Source of the DNA: Takifugu bimaculatus
Lineage: Eukaryota; Chordata; Actinopteri; Tetraodontiformes; Tetraodontidae
DNA length: 64,000 nt
Direction of reading: 5' to 3'
Assembly (NCBI GenBank): GCA_004026145.2
Contig: CP034991.1
Span: 3,194,134-3,258,133, forward strand
Part shown: positions 10,101 through 21,297 of the stretch, in pieces
Layout of the letters: each line of letters begins with the position of its first letter
Numbering within the stretch: the first letter of the stretch is position 1
Made by a program: the position numbers and the translations under genes
The notes under the pieces: generated by a model
The model's database searches: none
The model's input: the letters and a program-made list of their open reading frames with translations, nothing else
Told to the model about the DNA's origin: nothing

Positions 10101-11703
10101 TGGCCCCAACCTTGTGGGATACACGCTCATAAAAGCCCGGCCGGCTCTGTGTACTCAGCTTGCTGGGAAGAGAAGGTCCTTGTCCTTTGGCCTTCTCACC
10201 TCCAGCTAAAGCCCGTTTACACAGGCCTGGCTGAAGTCGCAGCCCGTTGCCCAAACCGCCACGTCTACCGTAACGCTGAAGCTTTCCTTCGGTAAAAAGG
10301 CTGGGAATCAGTGCAGTTTGGGCCGATACGTGAGCACGCACGGGACAATAAAATGGAAAAAGCTCAGCAGCTGCAGCCAGCTACTGACGTTTTATGAGCA
10401 GGCACGATTCTGTTAAAGGTTCTATTCAGCTGTAATGGGAAACACCTGCTTGTTAATAAGATCCAACTGTAAATTCAAGAGCATTGCAGAGGTCTGAGTT
10501 TGCTGGCAGTCCTATATTCTCCTGCTAGAGAGGCGTAATTATGCTGTTAAGCCCCTGAATGTTAGTTTTAAGAGAGAGGCTCAGCTTTAGCTGCTGCCCT
10601 GATTGAGTTAGAATGGTAAAAAGAACTGAAGCTACAGCTAAACGGTGGGTGTGTAGCACTCGCGCTGCGCATTGTGAGCGCTCGGACAGTTTAAACGTGG
10701 CCGTAGTGATATGTTATCTCCTAACTCATGTGCGGTATCACCACGCCAGCCGCCTCACGCCGGGCCTCAGTAACCACCAGCTACAGCGAGCATTAGGCTC
10801 CACAGACTGTTCCATTGTGGGGAAAAACAGTCATTTGGCTGCCGGGGAGCATCGGGCATACGTTTGGGTGTGGGTCGTTAATCTTAACTTCCCTCCTGTC
10901 AAGGTGTGTGTGTGTGTGTGTGTGTGATACAATGGCTGGCTTCCAAACAGCAGTGCCCCAGCAGTCAGCAGGAATAAGGACAAACTACGCCCCATGAACA
11001 CAAACGTATTGCTCATTGGGCTGATGCGTTACTACACTACATCAGACCCTGAGATGATGAAGACAGAGCCAACGCGGATGCGGAGCCCAGATGGATCCTA
11101 TTCGCCGGGTTTGCAAACGCACGGACATCATTTTAGGGAGCCTGAGGAGGAGGGAAAAAAAACGCTGTCCCTGAAGTCATTCATCTCGTCTCCCGACTGC
11201 TTCCTCATGGCGTGTCGGAGCAGAAGCGAGTCCTGAGACGCCCTGTTTCCACATTCGCTGAGTCAGCGAGGTCGCTGATTAGTGCTCACGCACCAGAGCG
11301 CAGCGGCTGTTTCGTAGCTCATGGTTGGTGCGGATCTGAATTATCGGGGACACGTGTCCCTGTTTCATTTCCTGTCTGCGTCGGAAACGTCGTCGATTCA
11401 GAGAACGGATACAATAGTTGTCGTAAATCGTTGACTGTTGTGGTGACTTTTTACAAGTATTATTTATGAAAGCCATATCTGTGAACGGCCCTATTGTTCC
11501 ACCAGCCTGTCCTGGTCCCTGAAGTGGTCACCCTCCAATGAGACACTTTTACACACATGCATCCATTGACAAACCCTCACACTCACACACCCATGCTGGA
11601 ATGAGGTCTTAATCTTACCTTCAAATTGAGGGGAAGCGCTCCTCACCTGCACCTTGGCCGCCAGAATGATGGAGATTATTGTGATGAAGAGTTGATTCCT
11701 CAT
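6862..11703 (-). CDS. hapln1: Hyaluronan and proteoglycan link protein 1 (complete coding sequence, 4 exons)
   Basis: The exons 11619-11703, 8012-8341, 7228-7527 and 6862-7151 join, all in phase 1, to a 334-residue protein; human HAPLN1 has 354. The order is signal peptide (about residues 1-24), Ig-V domain (30-138), link module 1 and link module 2. HAPLN1 is a secreted matrix protein that clamps hyaluronan to the G1 domain of aggrecan-type proteoglycans in cartilage and perineuronal nets. Diagnostic wording includes AGWLSDGSVRYPITKPREPC in link 1, and AQIAKVG, YDRCDAGWLADGSVRYPISR and FVGFPDK in link 2, much closer to HAPLN1 than to HAPLN2-4. Each link module has its four cysteines. The segment between signal and Ig domain is shorter than in mammals. 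The neighbour edil3 supports the assignment. Teleosts can carry two hapln1 copies; which one this is cannot be told. Non-coding 5' exons may lie upstream. Confidence 0.96.
7228..7527 (-). CDS. hapln1: hapln1 link module 1 exon
   Basis: This 300-bp exon encodes GVVFPYHLRVGRYNMNFTKA through FDVFCFSSTLK, a complete hyaluronan-binding link module. Cysteines are in QACLEQ, LDWCNAG, REPCGG and DVFCFS. The acceptor is CTCCTTCAG|GG and the donor is CTCAAGG|GTTCGT. Confidence 0.95.
8012..8341 (-). CDS. hapln1: hapln1 Ig-V domain exon
   Basis: This 330-bp exon encodes an Ig variable-type domain. The first cysteine is in GGNATLPCQ, the core tryptophan in VKWTKV, and the second cysteine in DAGKYQCELI (the D-x-G-x-Y-x-C motif). 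MGFHKKTFG corresponds to the HAPLN1-specific MGYHKKTYG. This domain pairs with the proteoglycan G1 Ig domain. The acceptor is CACTTTCCAG|TC. Two donors keep phase: CAAG|GTGGTC at 8012, preferred because it gives the conserved VQ-GVVFPY join, and GATG|GTGGGT 15 bp further, which would add five residues. Confidence 0.93.
8342..11618. other. hapln1: hapln1 intron 1
   Basis: This 3.3-kb intron separates the signal and Ig exons. It holds a C-homopolymer tract (8539-8567, interrupted once) and a short (GT)n run at 10904-10926. No further exon is supported. Confidence 0.7.
11619..11703 (-). CDS. hapln1: hapln1 exon with start codon and signal peptide
   Basis: This exon encodes MRNQLFITIISIILAAKVQV and then RSASPQFE plus one base. 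The hydrophobic run ILAAKVQVRSA fits a cleaved signal peptide. The donor TTTGAAG|GTAAGA at 11619/11618 is near consensus, and phase 1 joins the acceptor of the Ig exon at 8341 to read FE-V-RVLADLGGNATLPC. The start was chosen because it is the first ATG in this frame and gives a complete signal sequence. Confidence 0.82.
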
Positions 11704-12764
11704 TTTTTAAATTGGAATTTACACACTTTAACAGGAAACCTTTGACTTAAGACAAAGGGTCAAATGTAGACTGGCATGAGTTGCAACAGCAGCAGCAGCT
11801 TCTGTGGTGTTACTGCAGACGTTTGGGATCCTCCAGAGAAGTGGCTTTTATTGTGGTCTAACATGACCGAGACCACGCCCCCCCTCCTGTCAGCCCATCC
11901 CGTTCGGGGCTCTAATCTGGCTCTCATTTGTCAAGTTATTGAAGAAAAAAACCACCTCTATAGAGAGAGGACACAGCAAAAGATCCACACAGGCACAAAT
12001 GAAGCGCTCGTTCTGACATTAATGGGATGGATGCGTCCACGCTTGGAATGAAATAATAAATAATTCTATGTAGGGGCCATAGAATGATTCCCACAAAAGG
12101 CGTAACCACATCTTATATTTATACCTCATCCTACCTTATTCGATTAATTGATTTCTCATTTCTTCCTTTATTACGTTTCGAGCATTTTCCAGCATGTCAG
12201 CTAACAATCGGGCACTTCCTCGGTTGCTAATTGAGTCTCGGTCACCGGGGGAGCGGACTGTTGTTCAAAGAGCAGTTTTACAGGGGTGTAAACCAGGCAT
12301 GTGACCAGCAGAGGTGTTGTGTGTGGTCCTTCCGTTTTTTCAGCTGTCTGGGTCATCCTTTACGAATGACGAAACTCCGAGGGAGGAAACATGCTAAACA
12401 TCACCGGAGAGATAACATCTGCTCCCCTCCTTCTTCTGAATCCATGCTGGGACACTGTGGTGCATCACACACACCCAGCTTGCCTGTTTCTGAGCTTCGT
12501 ATGCAAACATCGGGCTGTTGAGGCGACGTTTAAGTGCTGACAAAGCAAAGATGTGTGTGGAGAGGAGGGCCGAATGTGGTTTAAATTAGAAATGGAAGCA
12601 CTCGAGGCCCACAGCGATGAATGCGTGATTATCAGCGGATAATTGGAGAGGATTGGAGGCGTTTGATGGCAGCCAGAATGTGTGCGCCTGAGTCAGCATG
12701 TTTTATAATTCCACATGATCTTAGCAATATGTCTGTAGAGTTGTTAGTCCACAGCATGTCCACA

Positions 12765-13065
12765 GAGACACAGAGCCGGGTTTCATGGGCACGAGCGCAT
12801 TCACAGATGGGTCACAGGAGGCTGATCTCATGATGACCAAGCCAGGATCTTCTGGTTCCACCCATGAGGAGCCTGGCAGGAGTCTGGGCAAACCTGATGG
12901 ATCTTGTGTCTTCCCAAAACTTCTCCACTTCTTAATTCATGCAAATAACAGGAGCATTCTTGGAGATGATTCAAGCACAATGCATCTTCTGCTCCTCAAG
13001 TCAGGAAATGGCTGACTGGGCTTTAAAAGTTCTGGGTGGATCTGCCAAGCATAGTGTTGAATCAG
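12765..13065. repeat. Dispersed repeat, family A, copy 2
   Basis: This is the second copy of the element at 1345-1725, in the same orientation. It shares 'cacagatgggtcaca', 'aggatcttctggttccaccc', an octamer-containing 'catgcaaat' and 'cttctgctcct' in order. The two copies differ by small indels and many substitutions. It lies upstream of the hapln1 start exon. Confidence 0.7.
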
Positions 13066-13252
13066 CACTAAAGTGAGCAGAGTGCAGCCCTGAAGTCCTC
13101 ACAACTGCTGGTTCACCGTCCCGTCCTGTCCCCCCCGCATCAGGGCGGACCCCACAAGAGAACGGATCCATTTGTTTTTGTGAAGGATATTGCTTGTCGT
13201 CGAGTTCTGATTAGCAATGACTCCGGGATGGATGCCGGCCAGCAGTGGATCG

Positions 13253-13253
<1 letters not shown>

Positions 13254-13297
<44 letters not shown>

Positions 13298-13309
13298 GGG
13301 GGGGGGGGG
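13254..13309. repeat. (GT)n microsatellite followed by G tract
   Basis: About 20 GT units run directly into about 17 consecutive G residues. Confidence 0.97.
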
Positions 13310-13489
13310 GTACTCACCAACTGGCTGTGAGAATAAGCACAGCCACCGTTAATGGGATTTAAACTATTGTTCACAGCCAAATGTGACTTCCACAGTTAAC
13401 ACATGACAGGCAACAACTGGGGGATGTTTTTGATTTAATCCTTTAATTTAGTTCACGAACACCCACTGTGACTGCAAAACTGATGAGGC

Positions 13490-13595
13490 AGAGAGAAAAC
13501 GTTCAAAAATGCTCAAAAATGGTCCAAAGGACTCGAACCTGTGACCAACAACCCTCCCTCTACTATAGACAGATGCTCTTTGCCTGAGTTTCTTG
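13490..13595 (-). mobile_element. tRNA-derived SINE relic
   Basis: On the minus strand a perfect Pol III B box, GGTTCGAGTCC (13539-13529), is preceded by ACTCAGGCAAAGAGCATC, which resembles a degraded tRNA D-arm/A-box region, at roughly tRNA spacing. The sequence then continues into a non-tRNA body with TTTTTGAGCATTTTTGAACG. The anticodon stem is not intact, so this is not a functional tRNA gene. A degraded SINE head is the best reading; the family is unknown. Confidence 0.5.
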
Positions 13596-15416
13596 TTTGA
13601 AGATATGGAAATACAAGCAAAAGAGTGAATGTATCGAGGTGTCGGTGGGTTGGGTCGAGTCTTTATGTCTTCAGTAGCGCCGTGGGTTCTTGCACAGGTG
13701 TAGAACATGGACAGCATAAGTGAAAGAACCTGAGCATAACCTGATCCAGAACACCGGATGGTACATGCAGGCTCCTGCACATCTCCTGAAACTCGCCCCG
13801 TGGCCTGCGTGTGTGAGGTGGCAGAGGTGAAAAAAGGCAGCAGGGTTTATTTGAGCTGTATCACAAAGGCGAGTGTGTGACACCCCCACGGAGGTTGCTA
13901 TGATACAGCTCGTCACCCTCCACATCATTTACAAGCCATGAGGACAAGAAAGTCATTGAAAACGTACACGCGAGAGGCTCCGCGGGGCCCGGCGGAGTCC
14001 TATTTCTCAGCTCAATACTGTCATAATCCCAATAAAATAATAAAACGGGACACGGTCACCTCGTAAACCCCCTCAGGAGTAATGAGTGTTAATGTGGGTG
14101 GGGTCCAACACTTCTCAGGGCTTTCAATACCTGAACACATCTTTAATGCGATAAGATATATTGTTCTAATATCCTGCTACACTAAACTTGCAGAATCTTG
14201 GAACCCTCATTGGCACCGGTAGGACCCATAACGCGTAACATGCTAAACCACTGGTGCGGTGCCCTCTTTTTGAATGGAAAGCAGTAAATTCCCCCCTTTT
14301 CTGGCGGCGCCACTGCTAACATAAACAACTGGGTTCCATGGAAACCTTGGAAGTAATCACAGTGTGTGTATCTGGCTCTTTGTCGACCACACTGGCACAT
14401 TAGAAGAATTTATAGTCGCCAGTGAAACGAGCGCGTTCGTTAGCGACATCACTTCGAAGGATCTGAACTCTGCTTTGGCTTCGGTGTGAATGGAAACAAA
14501 TCGTTACCCAGATGTGTGAAAATAAAGGCTTCATCTCTTCTCACTTAGCTTCCTGCTTTAAATGTGTGGACAGATTTTAATTAAATGCTGCAGAGTCATA
14601 ATGGCTCCTCTTTAACAGCATCGCGAGGGCCTCGTGCACTCTTGGACACAGTCCTTCTACCCCTCAGATGCACGTGGAAGCTGCAGAGAACCCCTGTGGA
14701 CCCCAGGAGAACATGCACACCCTGCATGTTTAAAGGTTCCAGAGGAGAGCTTTGAAAATCATCAACAACCGTTGCCATAGAGACCCACCTAACCCATTAT
14801 TTTTAAAAGACAATTAGTCCTCCTCTCCTCTCTGGTCATTTTCATTCAAATGTGTGTTATAATGTAAACATCTGCTTGCTTTTTTCTTTTATGTGATGAA
14901 ATATATACAGTATATATAAAACCTACACTGCTCACATTAATTTTTAATGAAGAAAATGCTGCGTTCTCAAAGGATGTTTTTCTGCTTTCACCTACATTTG
15001 GTGGTTATTAGAAAAATTTCATCATAAAATGCTGCTGTGGTTTCAGCCAACAGCATTTTGCCATTTGAGCCGCCTTGAGTGTTGAAAGCGATAGTAAAAG
15101 GTGCTTTAGTCATCGTTGGACGAGTTGGGAAGAAGAAAAAAGGGCTGAAAAAAGGACATTTGCATTTCAAATGCAATAAAAAGAAAAGAAAAGAAGAGGT
15201 TACATCTGCTTGAACCCAATTTAGAAAAGTTAGCATCAAAAGACAAACATAATCATTTGGTCATTACAGATAATTGTGTGACAATTCAGTGGATAACGAG
15301 AGTCAGCACAACAGGCCTTTTGTTTAAACAAAACTGACTTCATGGGCAATAAAAGGCCTCGTAATCCAAGCAGAGTTCTGGGTCTCCCACTGGAGCCCTG
15401 GCTCAGGAGCAGGGTG

Positions 15417-15430
15417 GGGCCACCTGGTGG
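15417..15430 (-). promoter_or_regulatory. CTCF-like motif
   Basis: GGGCCACCTGGTGG matches the reverse complement of the CTCF core at 13 of 14 positions by eye. No supporting context. Confidence 0.35.
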
Positions 15431-15899
15431 GAATAAGAGACAGACATCAGCCTGAGTCCCTGTCCTGACGTGTTTAGTGGACTTGAACCCTAAAAGCTGG
15501 TGTTTTGCACCTCTTTGCAGATTGGGAACAGACGGCGCAACCTTGAGGTCCAGGGAGCACAGTGCCAGATAATTATGGGATGAACTATAATCATACACGT
15601 TTAACAGGCAGGCAGTGGAAGGATAGGATCAAAAATGTTGGTTTTCCCACATAAAGCCCTTTGATTTGTAATCATTAAACTAGACAGATGTCAAAACACA
15701 AGAGCAGCATCAGGAAGCATCGACTCTTCCTGCAGTTTCACCAAATCCTGCAGGCGACACGTGCACATAAAACTGACTGGAATTTTCTATGTGTTGCAAT
15801 TTCACAGTAAAAACAGCTCAAGTAACAATATAATATATATAAATATGAGTGAAACTGCCCTTCTCTTTGATCTACCTCCTTTTACAGAGACACTTTTAC

Positions 15900-16175
15900 A
15901 CATCCTCGTAATTCTCTCTTTGTGAGGACTTTAATAGGCATAATACATTATTCAGCTCCTAACCCTAACACCCTACCCCCCCCCCCCCCCCACTAGGCCC
16001 CTGACCTAAACCCAATTCTAACTTCATCCTTAAACCATGAACTTAACCCTCAAACAGTCCTTTGAAGTTGTGACGACCAGCCTCACATGTCCTCACTTTT
16101 GCAGTATTTAGGTACTTAGGTACTAAATACACACCCACACACACACCCACACACACACTCACACACACACGCTCA
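15900..16175 (+). mobile_element. Teleost dispersed repeat, family B ('tgtgaggact...taaccct' type), copy 1
   Basis: The order 'tttgtgaggactttaatagg', 'cataatacatta', a run of 'ctaaccctaacaccctac', 'aaaccatgaacttaaccctc' and 'aaacagtcctttgaagttgt', ending in a (CA)n-rich tail, matches a dispersed repeat type I recall from teleosts. A C tract (15978-15993) interrupts it. Related copies lie at 36915-37050 and 63180-63330. Confidence 0.6.
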
Positions 16176-17832
16176 CGGGTACACTCGGATAACAGAGGAT
16201 CCGTTGTATGAAAGGAACAAATGTGTTCCATCTTTTCCTTATGTTGATCCTGCTCAACAGGCCTCCGTGACAGGAAACGGTCCTCGGAGGGATGCTTTTA
16301 AACGCCATCAGTGCTTTTGCTCTTTCTTCCTCTCTCAGACCGACACTGCTCAGTTTATCACAGGGTTTTCCCAGGAACGGCCTCAGAACCTGAGCAACAG
16401 ACGTGCTGGAGAGGGACAGGAAACGAGAGCGTAGATTATTTGAAAGCTTTCTTTACATTTAAATATTAGCTGCTCCTCATGCCGCCATTGAAACGCTCTT
16501 TACATTTTATTTACACGTTTAAAGGACTGGGGGCTGGAGGGAAGGAGAACCATCCATCAGCTCCTAATCACCCACAAACAAGGGTTCTAATCCCCCCTCC
16601 CCCGGCTCTCAGGAGCAAAAGTCCAGTTGCCTCTTATATTTCATTACTTCTCTTGATTTACAGCCGCTGCAGAACTATGTGGGTTTAACGGAGGCTTAAA
16701 CTCCGTGATCCGACCTCGGCTTCTCAGCACACATAAAGATGACTCTGACATCTGTGTCCTTTGGGTGGGATTTTCCCCGCATGGATTTGCTGCTAACTTA
16801 ATTATCGCAGATGGATCGATCCGTGCAAAGCTGACGGGAAAATTGGGACATTGGCCCCAAGTGTGATGACATACGAGGCCGAGGCCGCCGTCCAGGGTTC
16901 CTTCTGCAGTCGGTTGTCACCAAGGTCCAGATTTAAACCCGACTCTTCCCAACAGAAATGCTCTTATTTGAAATCGGGGCCTCTGCTACCACGTAGCTCG
17001 TTTCCCTTCTGTTTAGTGACCCTCATATCTCCATATCTCAGTAACGTTCCTACACCTAAAACGGGTTTTCCTAAGCAAACACGTTCATCTGCATTCATTT
17101 ATGTTCCCAGTAAAGATACGACTGGTTCCGTAACATCAGCTGCTCCTCATCAACGCCCACTCTGGGCTGCATTTTAATCCCTTCATTTAGACTCTTAAAG
17201 GGGATTTTATCGTGGTTCAAGGAGATGAAAGTGTTGTTCTGGGAACGTCCACAACATCCACGAAGAGTGAAAGTAATTAAGTGAAAATACAATAAAATTT
17301 TAGCCAACTAAGAACCCCCCCGCCCGCCAGTCGCCGGTGTTTATCGCGATACAGTGCACCCACTCTGCCTGCTCACTTCAAAGAGTCACGCCGACGGAGC
17401 CATAAAAGGTTTGCGTGTGCAAAACGATGGGTGGAGGTCGTCGGGATGCTCGCGGACTTAAAATGAAGTTTTCATCTGTTTTGTAAAAGGAACCAGCTGC
17501 TGCAGACAAACGAGCCGCAGCAGACTGACGACAGACGCGACTACGGGGGGACTTCGCCTTGCAGGCCCCCTCACATGTGGCCGCGTCCGTCCCACGCTGA
17601 CAAAGTCTCGCTGACCTTGGAGAGGCCTTGTCCTGAAGGGACGCAGCTTCCTCGGACTCCACCCGTTCTCCCGTTGCTCCCCACTGGGAAATAAAGCTCA
17701 GTCACGACTGAACATTAACCTGTCTCCCAATTCCTGCACTTTAACTACCCCGGGGGTAGTAAAACCCCACATGGAACCCCTGTGCATGCCCAGTGTTTTG
17801 CACGTGTGTATGTATGCAGTTGCCATAAACCC

Positions 17833-17846
17833 GTTGCCATGGTAAC
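17833..17846. promoter_or_regulatory. RFX X-box-like site
   Basis: GTTGCCATGGTAAC is a near-perfect palindromic match to the RFX dimer site (GTTGCCATGGCAAC). It sits in a locally CpG-rich segment (about 17820-18120). Such X-boxes are used by RFX factors in ciliary and other genes; no gene start is recognised nearby, so function is open. Confidence 0.4.
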
Positions 17847-18828
17847 TGCGGGACACGCGGCGTAAACTCAGCCGAGAATGTGGACGCAGCTTTTCCGAGT
17901 CAAATCAAGCTGCTTCGCTTTAGCTCGGGCGCGGATGCGGATGCGCTTCCTCGCAGGCCATAACGTAGATCTCCTGTTTCCAGATCCCAGAAAAAAAACC
18001 AAAGCTCAGAACTAACATATGGACCCGGAGGTCGCTCCTCCGTGTTTTTGCTCGCCATGACCGACCAAAGCGTAGCCGACCTCTTATTTTGTACTTCGCG
18101 ATCGGACTCTGGAGCTCGATGTGAAACTATTATCAGTTCAAAGTTGTGTTTATGGACAGGCCGGGAAGCCAGCAGTGATTACTGATAGGATTTATACGTC
18201 CGCCCCAACCAACCCAATAAAAACAAGCCATCACATTTGGATACGTTCTGCAACAGCAGGAGATGAAGCAGTTGCTGGCAGTCACTCTTTTGGCCATCGT
18301 TCCACAGCAGATGCTGCCGCTGCAAGCAGAGATTTTAGTTTATCAAAACCAAACCACCACTGATTGGATCTAACCCGAACCCCCAACTTTAAGAATAGCA
18401 GGCCTGACAAAGATGCCAGGAAGAACTTCTTTTTCCTGACCTCACAAATGTTGTCCGGCTTGATGCCTTTGTGGACAAACTCTCGGATTTTACTCAGTTA
18501 TGGCTCAAAGTTGTCAAGTTTGGCTTTTGAGGCTCCTTTGGAAAACAGGAAGTTGCAAAGTCCAAGTGTGTTGGTGTAAGTGTTTCCTGAATCTCCTCCC
18601 AGAGGGTTCCTGGAGAGCAAGGACAAGTTCCAGAGTTTAAGGCACCATAATGGTGCTTCCAGCTGGAATTTCTGACATCACAGGAGTGTTCTGGATCGGT
18701 TAATTGAGGAGAAATGACCAAGGACAGCCCTCAGGACAGTCAGGAAGACCAATATTCCTAAATGCGAACTCAAAGTTAGAGCTGCTCGCTTCACATCACA
18801 TAAGCTAACACACATTGTGGTCACGTGA

Positions 18829-18840
18829 CCGCTATCAAGG
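18829..18840. promoter_or_regulatory. Palindromic E-box (CLEAR/USF-type)
   Basis: GGTCACGTGACC is a perfect 12-bp palindrome containing GTCACGTGAC, the full TFEB/MITF-USF binding motif. There is no adjacent gene, so it is reported as a motif only. Confidence 0.35.
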
Positions 18841-18966
18841 GAGGAATAAACGGAGAAACGGCCTGAGCGGCAAACAAACTACAGAGATAATCTGAAGCAA
18901 GCGAAGGGAATTACGGGATTAGGGAATGAATGTCTGATCTGCTAAAAAGCCAAGCATGGCCCTCAT

Positions 18967-18986
18967 GGGGGGGGGGGGGGGGGGGG
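18967..18986. repeat. Poly-G tract (20 bp)
   Basis: Twenty consecutive G residues on the plus strand. Confidence 0.97.
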
Positions 18987-21104
18987 CAATTCAGTTTAGT
19001 TAGAACGCGTGTGTGTGTGAGAAGAGCTGATGATGAATCAGATGTCTATTAAGACGTGTTTGAACCATCGCAGAAAAGCATCGGGACTAATAAGTGCCTG
19101 GAAGAGGACCTTGAGGATGCTGTTGAACTGTGTTCCACTTGATGCCCAGATGCCAGGTGGCATCAGGAGTCGCTCTTGGAAACGCCAACTGGATCCACGG
19201 TGCCGCTCATAAAGGGGTCTGGCCTCCAGCCATTCAGCAGCTCCTGGAGTCTCCGCATGCCCAGACGATTGTGGAAGCTCATCGCGGATCGGCAAACAGC
19301 CGGAACATTTTACGCTAACGCCCACGAACGCTCTCTGTCTCTCCCAGCGTCGGAAATGTCTGGCGGTCGTTTTGAAGCGGGCTGAGCGATCAGCTGATGG
19401 GGACGCAGCTCCCACCTCCTCGAGTGCTGCTCCGGTCCTCTTCATGTCAGGTCATGTTGGAACGCTCATCAGTGGAGTATTAATCGTTAGCAGCGTGGAG
19501 GCCCGATGGAAGCGCTGCTGTCATGTGGATACAACACTGACCCATTGTTGCAACATCTGAAGGGAGACATTTGGTGCCGGTTCTGCCTCCAGATGTTTCC
19601 TCCTGCAAGGATCTGGCAGTCGCTGTTTTCATTTATCTGATAGGTTTCTGTCCAAATGATCTGATTTCATTCTGTAGCAAACACTGTTTTATTAACTTCA
19701 TTTCGAATTTATTTCCCCACGACTGCAGGGTGACCTCCCCCTCCCCCCTCCCCCAGGTTCAACCCCCGCCCTGGTGGTTCCACAATGCAGGTTGAGCTCG
19801 GTCCACGGAGCTGCTCCACGGCCTTCCTCTGTAACATCTATTGTCAACTGGGGGGTTTATTGAAGTTAGGCGGACACAGTTTAGACTGGAGACTCTGCCC
19901 AGCATTGGGGTTCAGAGGTCAGGTCAGATACGCCACGTGGACAGGTCTGATAAACCCGATGGGATTCAACAATAAATCAGTGGGTGAAATCTAAATTTGT
20001 GGTGTTTGAATTCTGGGAAATCCAGTTCTGGAACAATTTGCTGATCATCCTGAGAAGAGGTGCTTCAGTGATCCTCTATTGTAGCAGTGGCTGCTAATAA
20101 CGTGCACATAATTGACATTAGCTCTACACATGAGGGGGAAAAAGACGAGCGAGAGGGAGAGAACAACAGCAATGAAGCGAATGTTTGAGATGAACGTCTC
20201 CGTCGAACCTGTTTGGTCAAGGAATGATGTGGTTTTGGAGCTCTGACGTGTAAACTGAGCTTATGCTGCCAAAGAAATCCAAAATTCTCCATCAGGATCA
20301 ACTTTACAAGCTTTTGTTCGCTCTTCCAGCAAAGCTGCCCTGAACGGCTAATAAATGGAGCGTGTTTTAAAGACCTGTTGCAGTTCTTTGGTTTTTCTCG
20401 TTAACTGTTGTTGAGAGATTTATTTTGAGGCAGCGATGTTCAGACTTTTGTGTCATCTCTACGGTCTGTGCAGGCAGCTGGGTCAACACGACAGTGGCCT
20501 GTTTCCCCGGTTACGAGGCTCCGTAGGTTCACATTCAAGCCGACTAATCCCATTCAAGGGACACAAACTGGAGGTTTTTTGTTCGAGTTTCCACTTTCAG
20601 CAGAGCTTCTGTTGGTTCTGTTAGTGTGAAGCACAAGAAGAAGAACCGTTGGACACAACAGTCCCCATTAGCCCACGTGAGCCCCCGCTTTGGCCCGCGT
20701 TAGCCCTCTTGGTCGTGGCTCCTGAAGACGCGTCACTTCCTGATCTGCTTGCTCCCTTTTCCCCTGAGTGGGCCCCTCCCTCCAGGACTGACCTGTGTGC
20801 TCTTCACTGCTGTGTCAACGCTGCTCCCTGAGTCTGCGTGCGATTCTCGCTTTGCTAACGCTCGCCGTCACTTCAACCTAGCACAGTTCGTTCCGCTTCT
20901 GGGTGTGTTTGTACTTTATTTGTACTTCAACCACAGTTTGCTTCACTCTTCCACCCCCAATAATCAACGTGTCTCTGTTGCCCCACGAGCTGAACCAGGC
21001 TGTTCATAACGCCATCATGTCCTCCCCAAACCGGGTAGCACTTGAAAACGTCCCTCAGTCTCTTTTAGAGACGTGACTATATGATCTTTATAATAAAGCG
21101 TGAT

Positions 21105-21297
21105 GATTAAACCACCACCAAGATCTCCACCTGGGCCCGCGCCCTGGGCTTCCGTGCGCACCGCACCTGGGGATCCCTCCGGATGAGCTGGGAGAGGTAG
21201 CTGGGGAGAGGGAAGTCTGGGCTTCTCTTCTTAGGCTGCTGCCCCCGCGACCCGACCCCGGATAAGCGGTAGAGGATGGATGAATGGATTAAACCAC
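21105..21297 (+). mobile_element. 5'-truncated LINE 3' tail with target-site duplication
   Basis: The segment ending 'ctgctgcccccgcgaccc', 'gaccccggataagcggtaga' and 'ggatggatgaatgga' is the characteristic 3' end of a fish non-LTR (LINE) retrotransposon, with a terminal short GGATGA-type repeat. It is flanked by an 11-bp direct repeat, gattaaaccac, at 21105-21115 and 21287-21297, read as the target-site duplication. Only about 170 bp remain, consistent with strong 5' truncation at insertion. Confidence 0.85.

Noticed and set aside
13522..13592. Functional tRNA gene
   Set aside because: The B box is perfect, but the acceptor and anticodon stems do not pair and the A box is damaged.
15960..16045. 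Interstitial telomere sequence
   Set aside because: The CTAACC-like runs are irregular and part of a dispersed repeat, not TTAGGG arrays.
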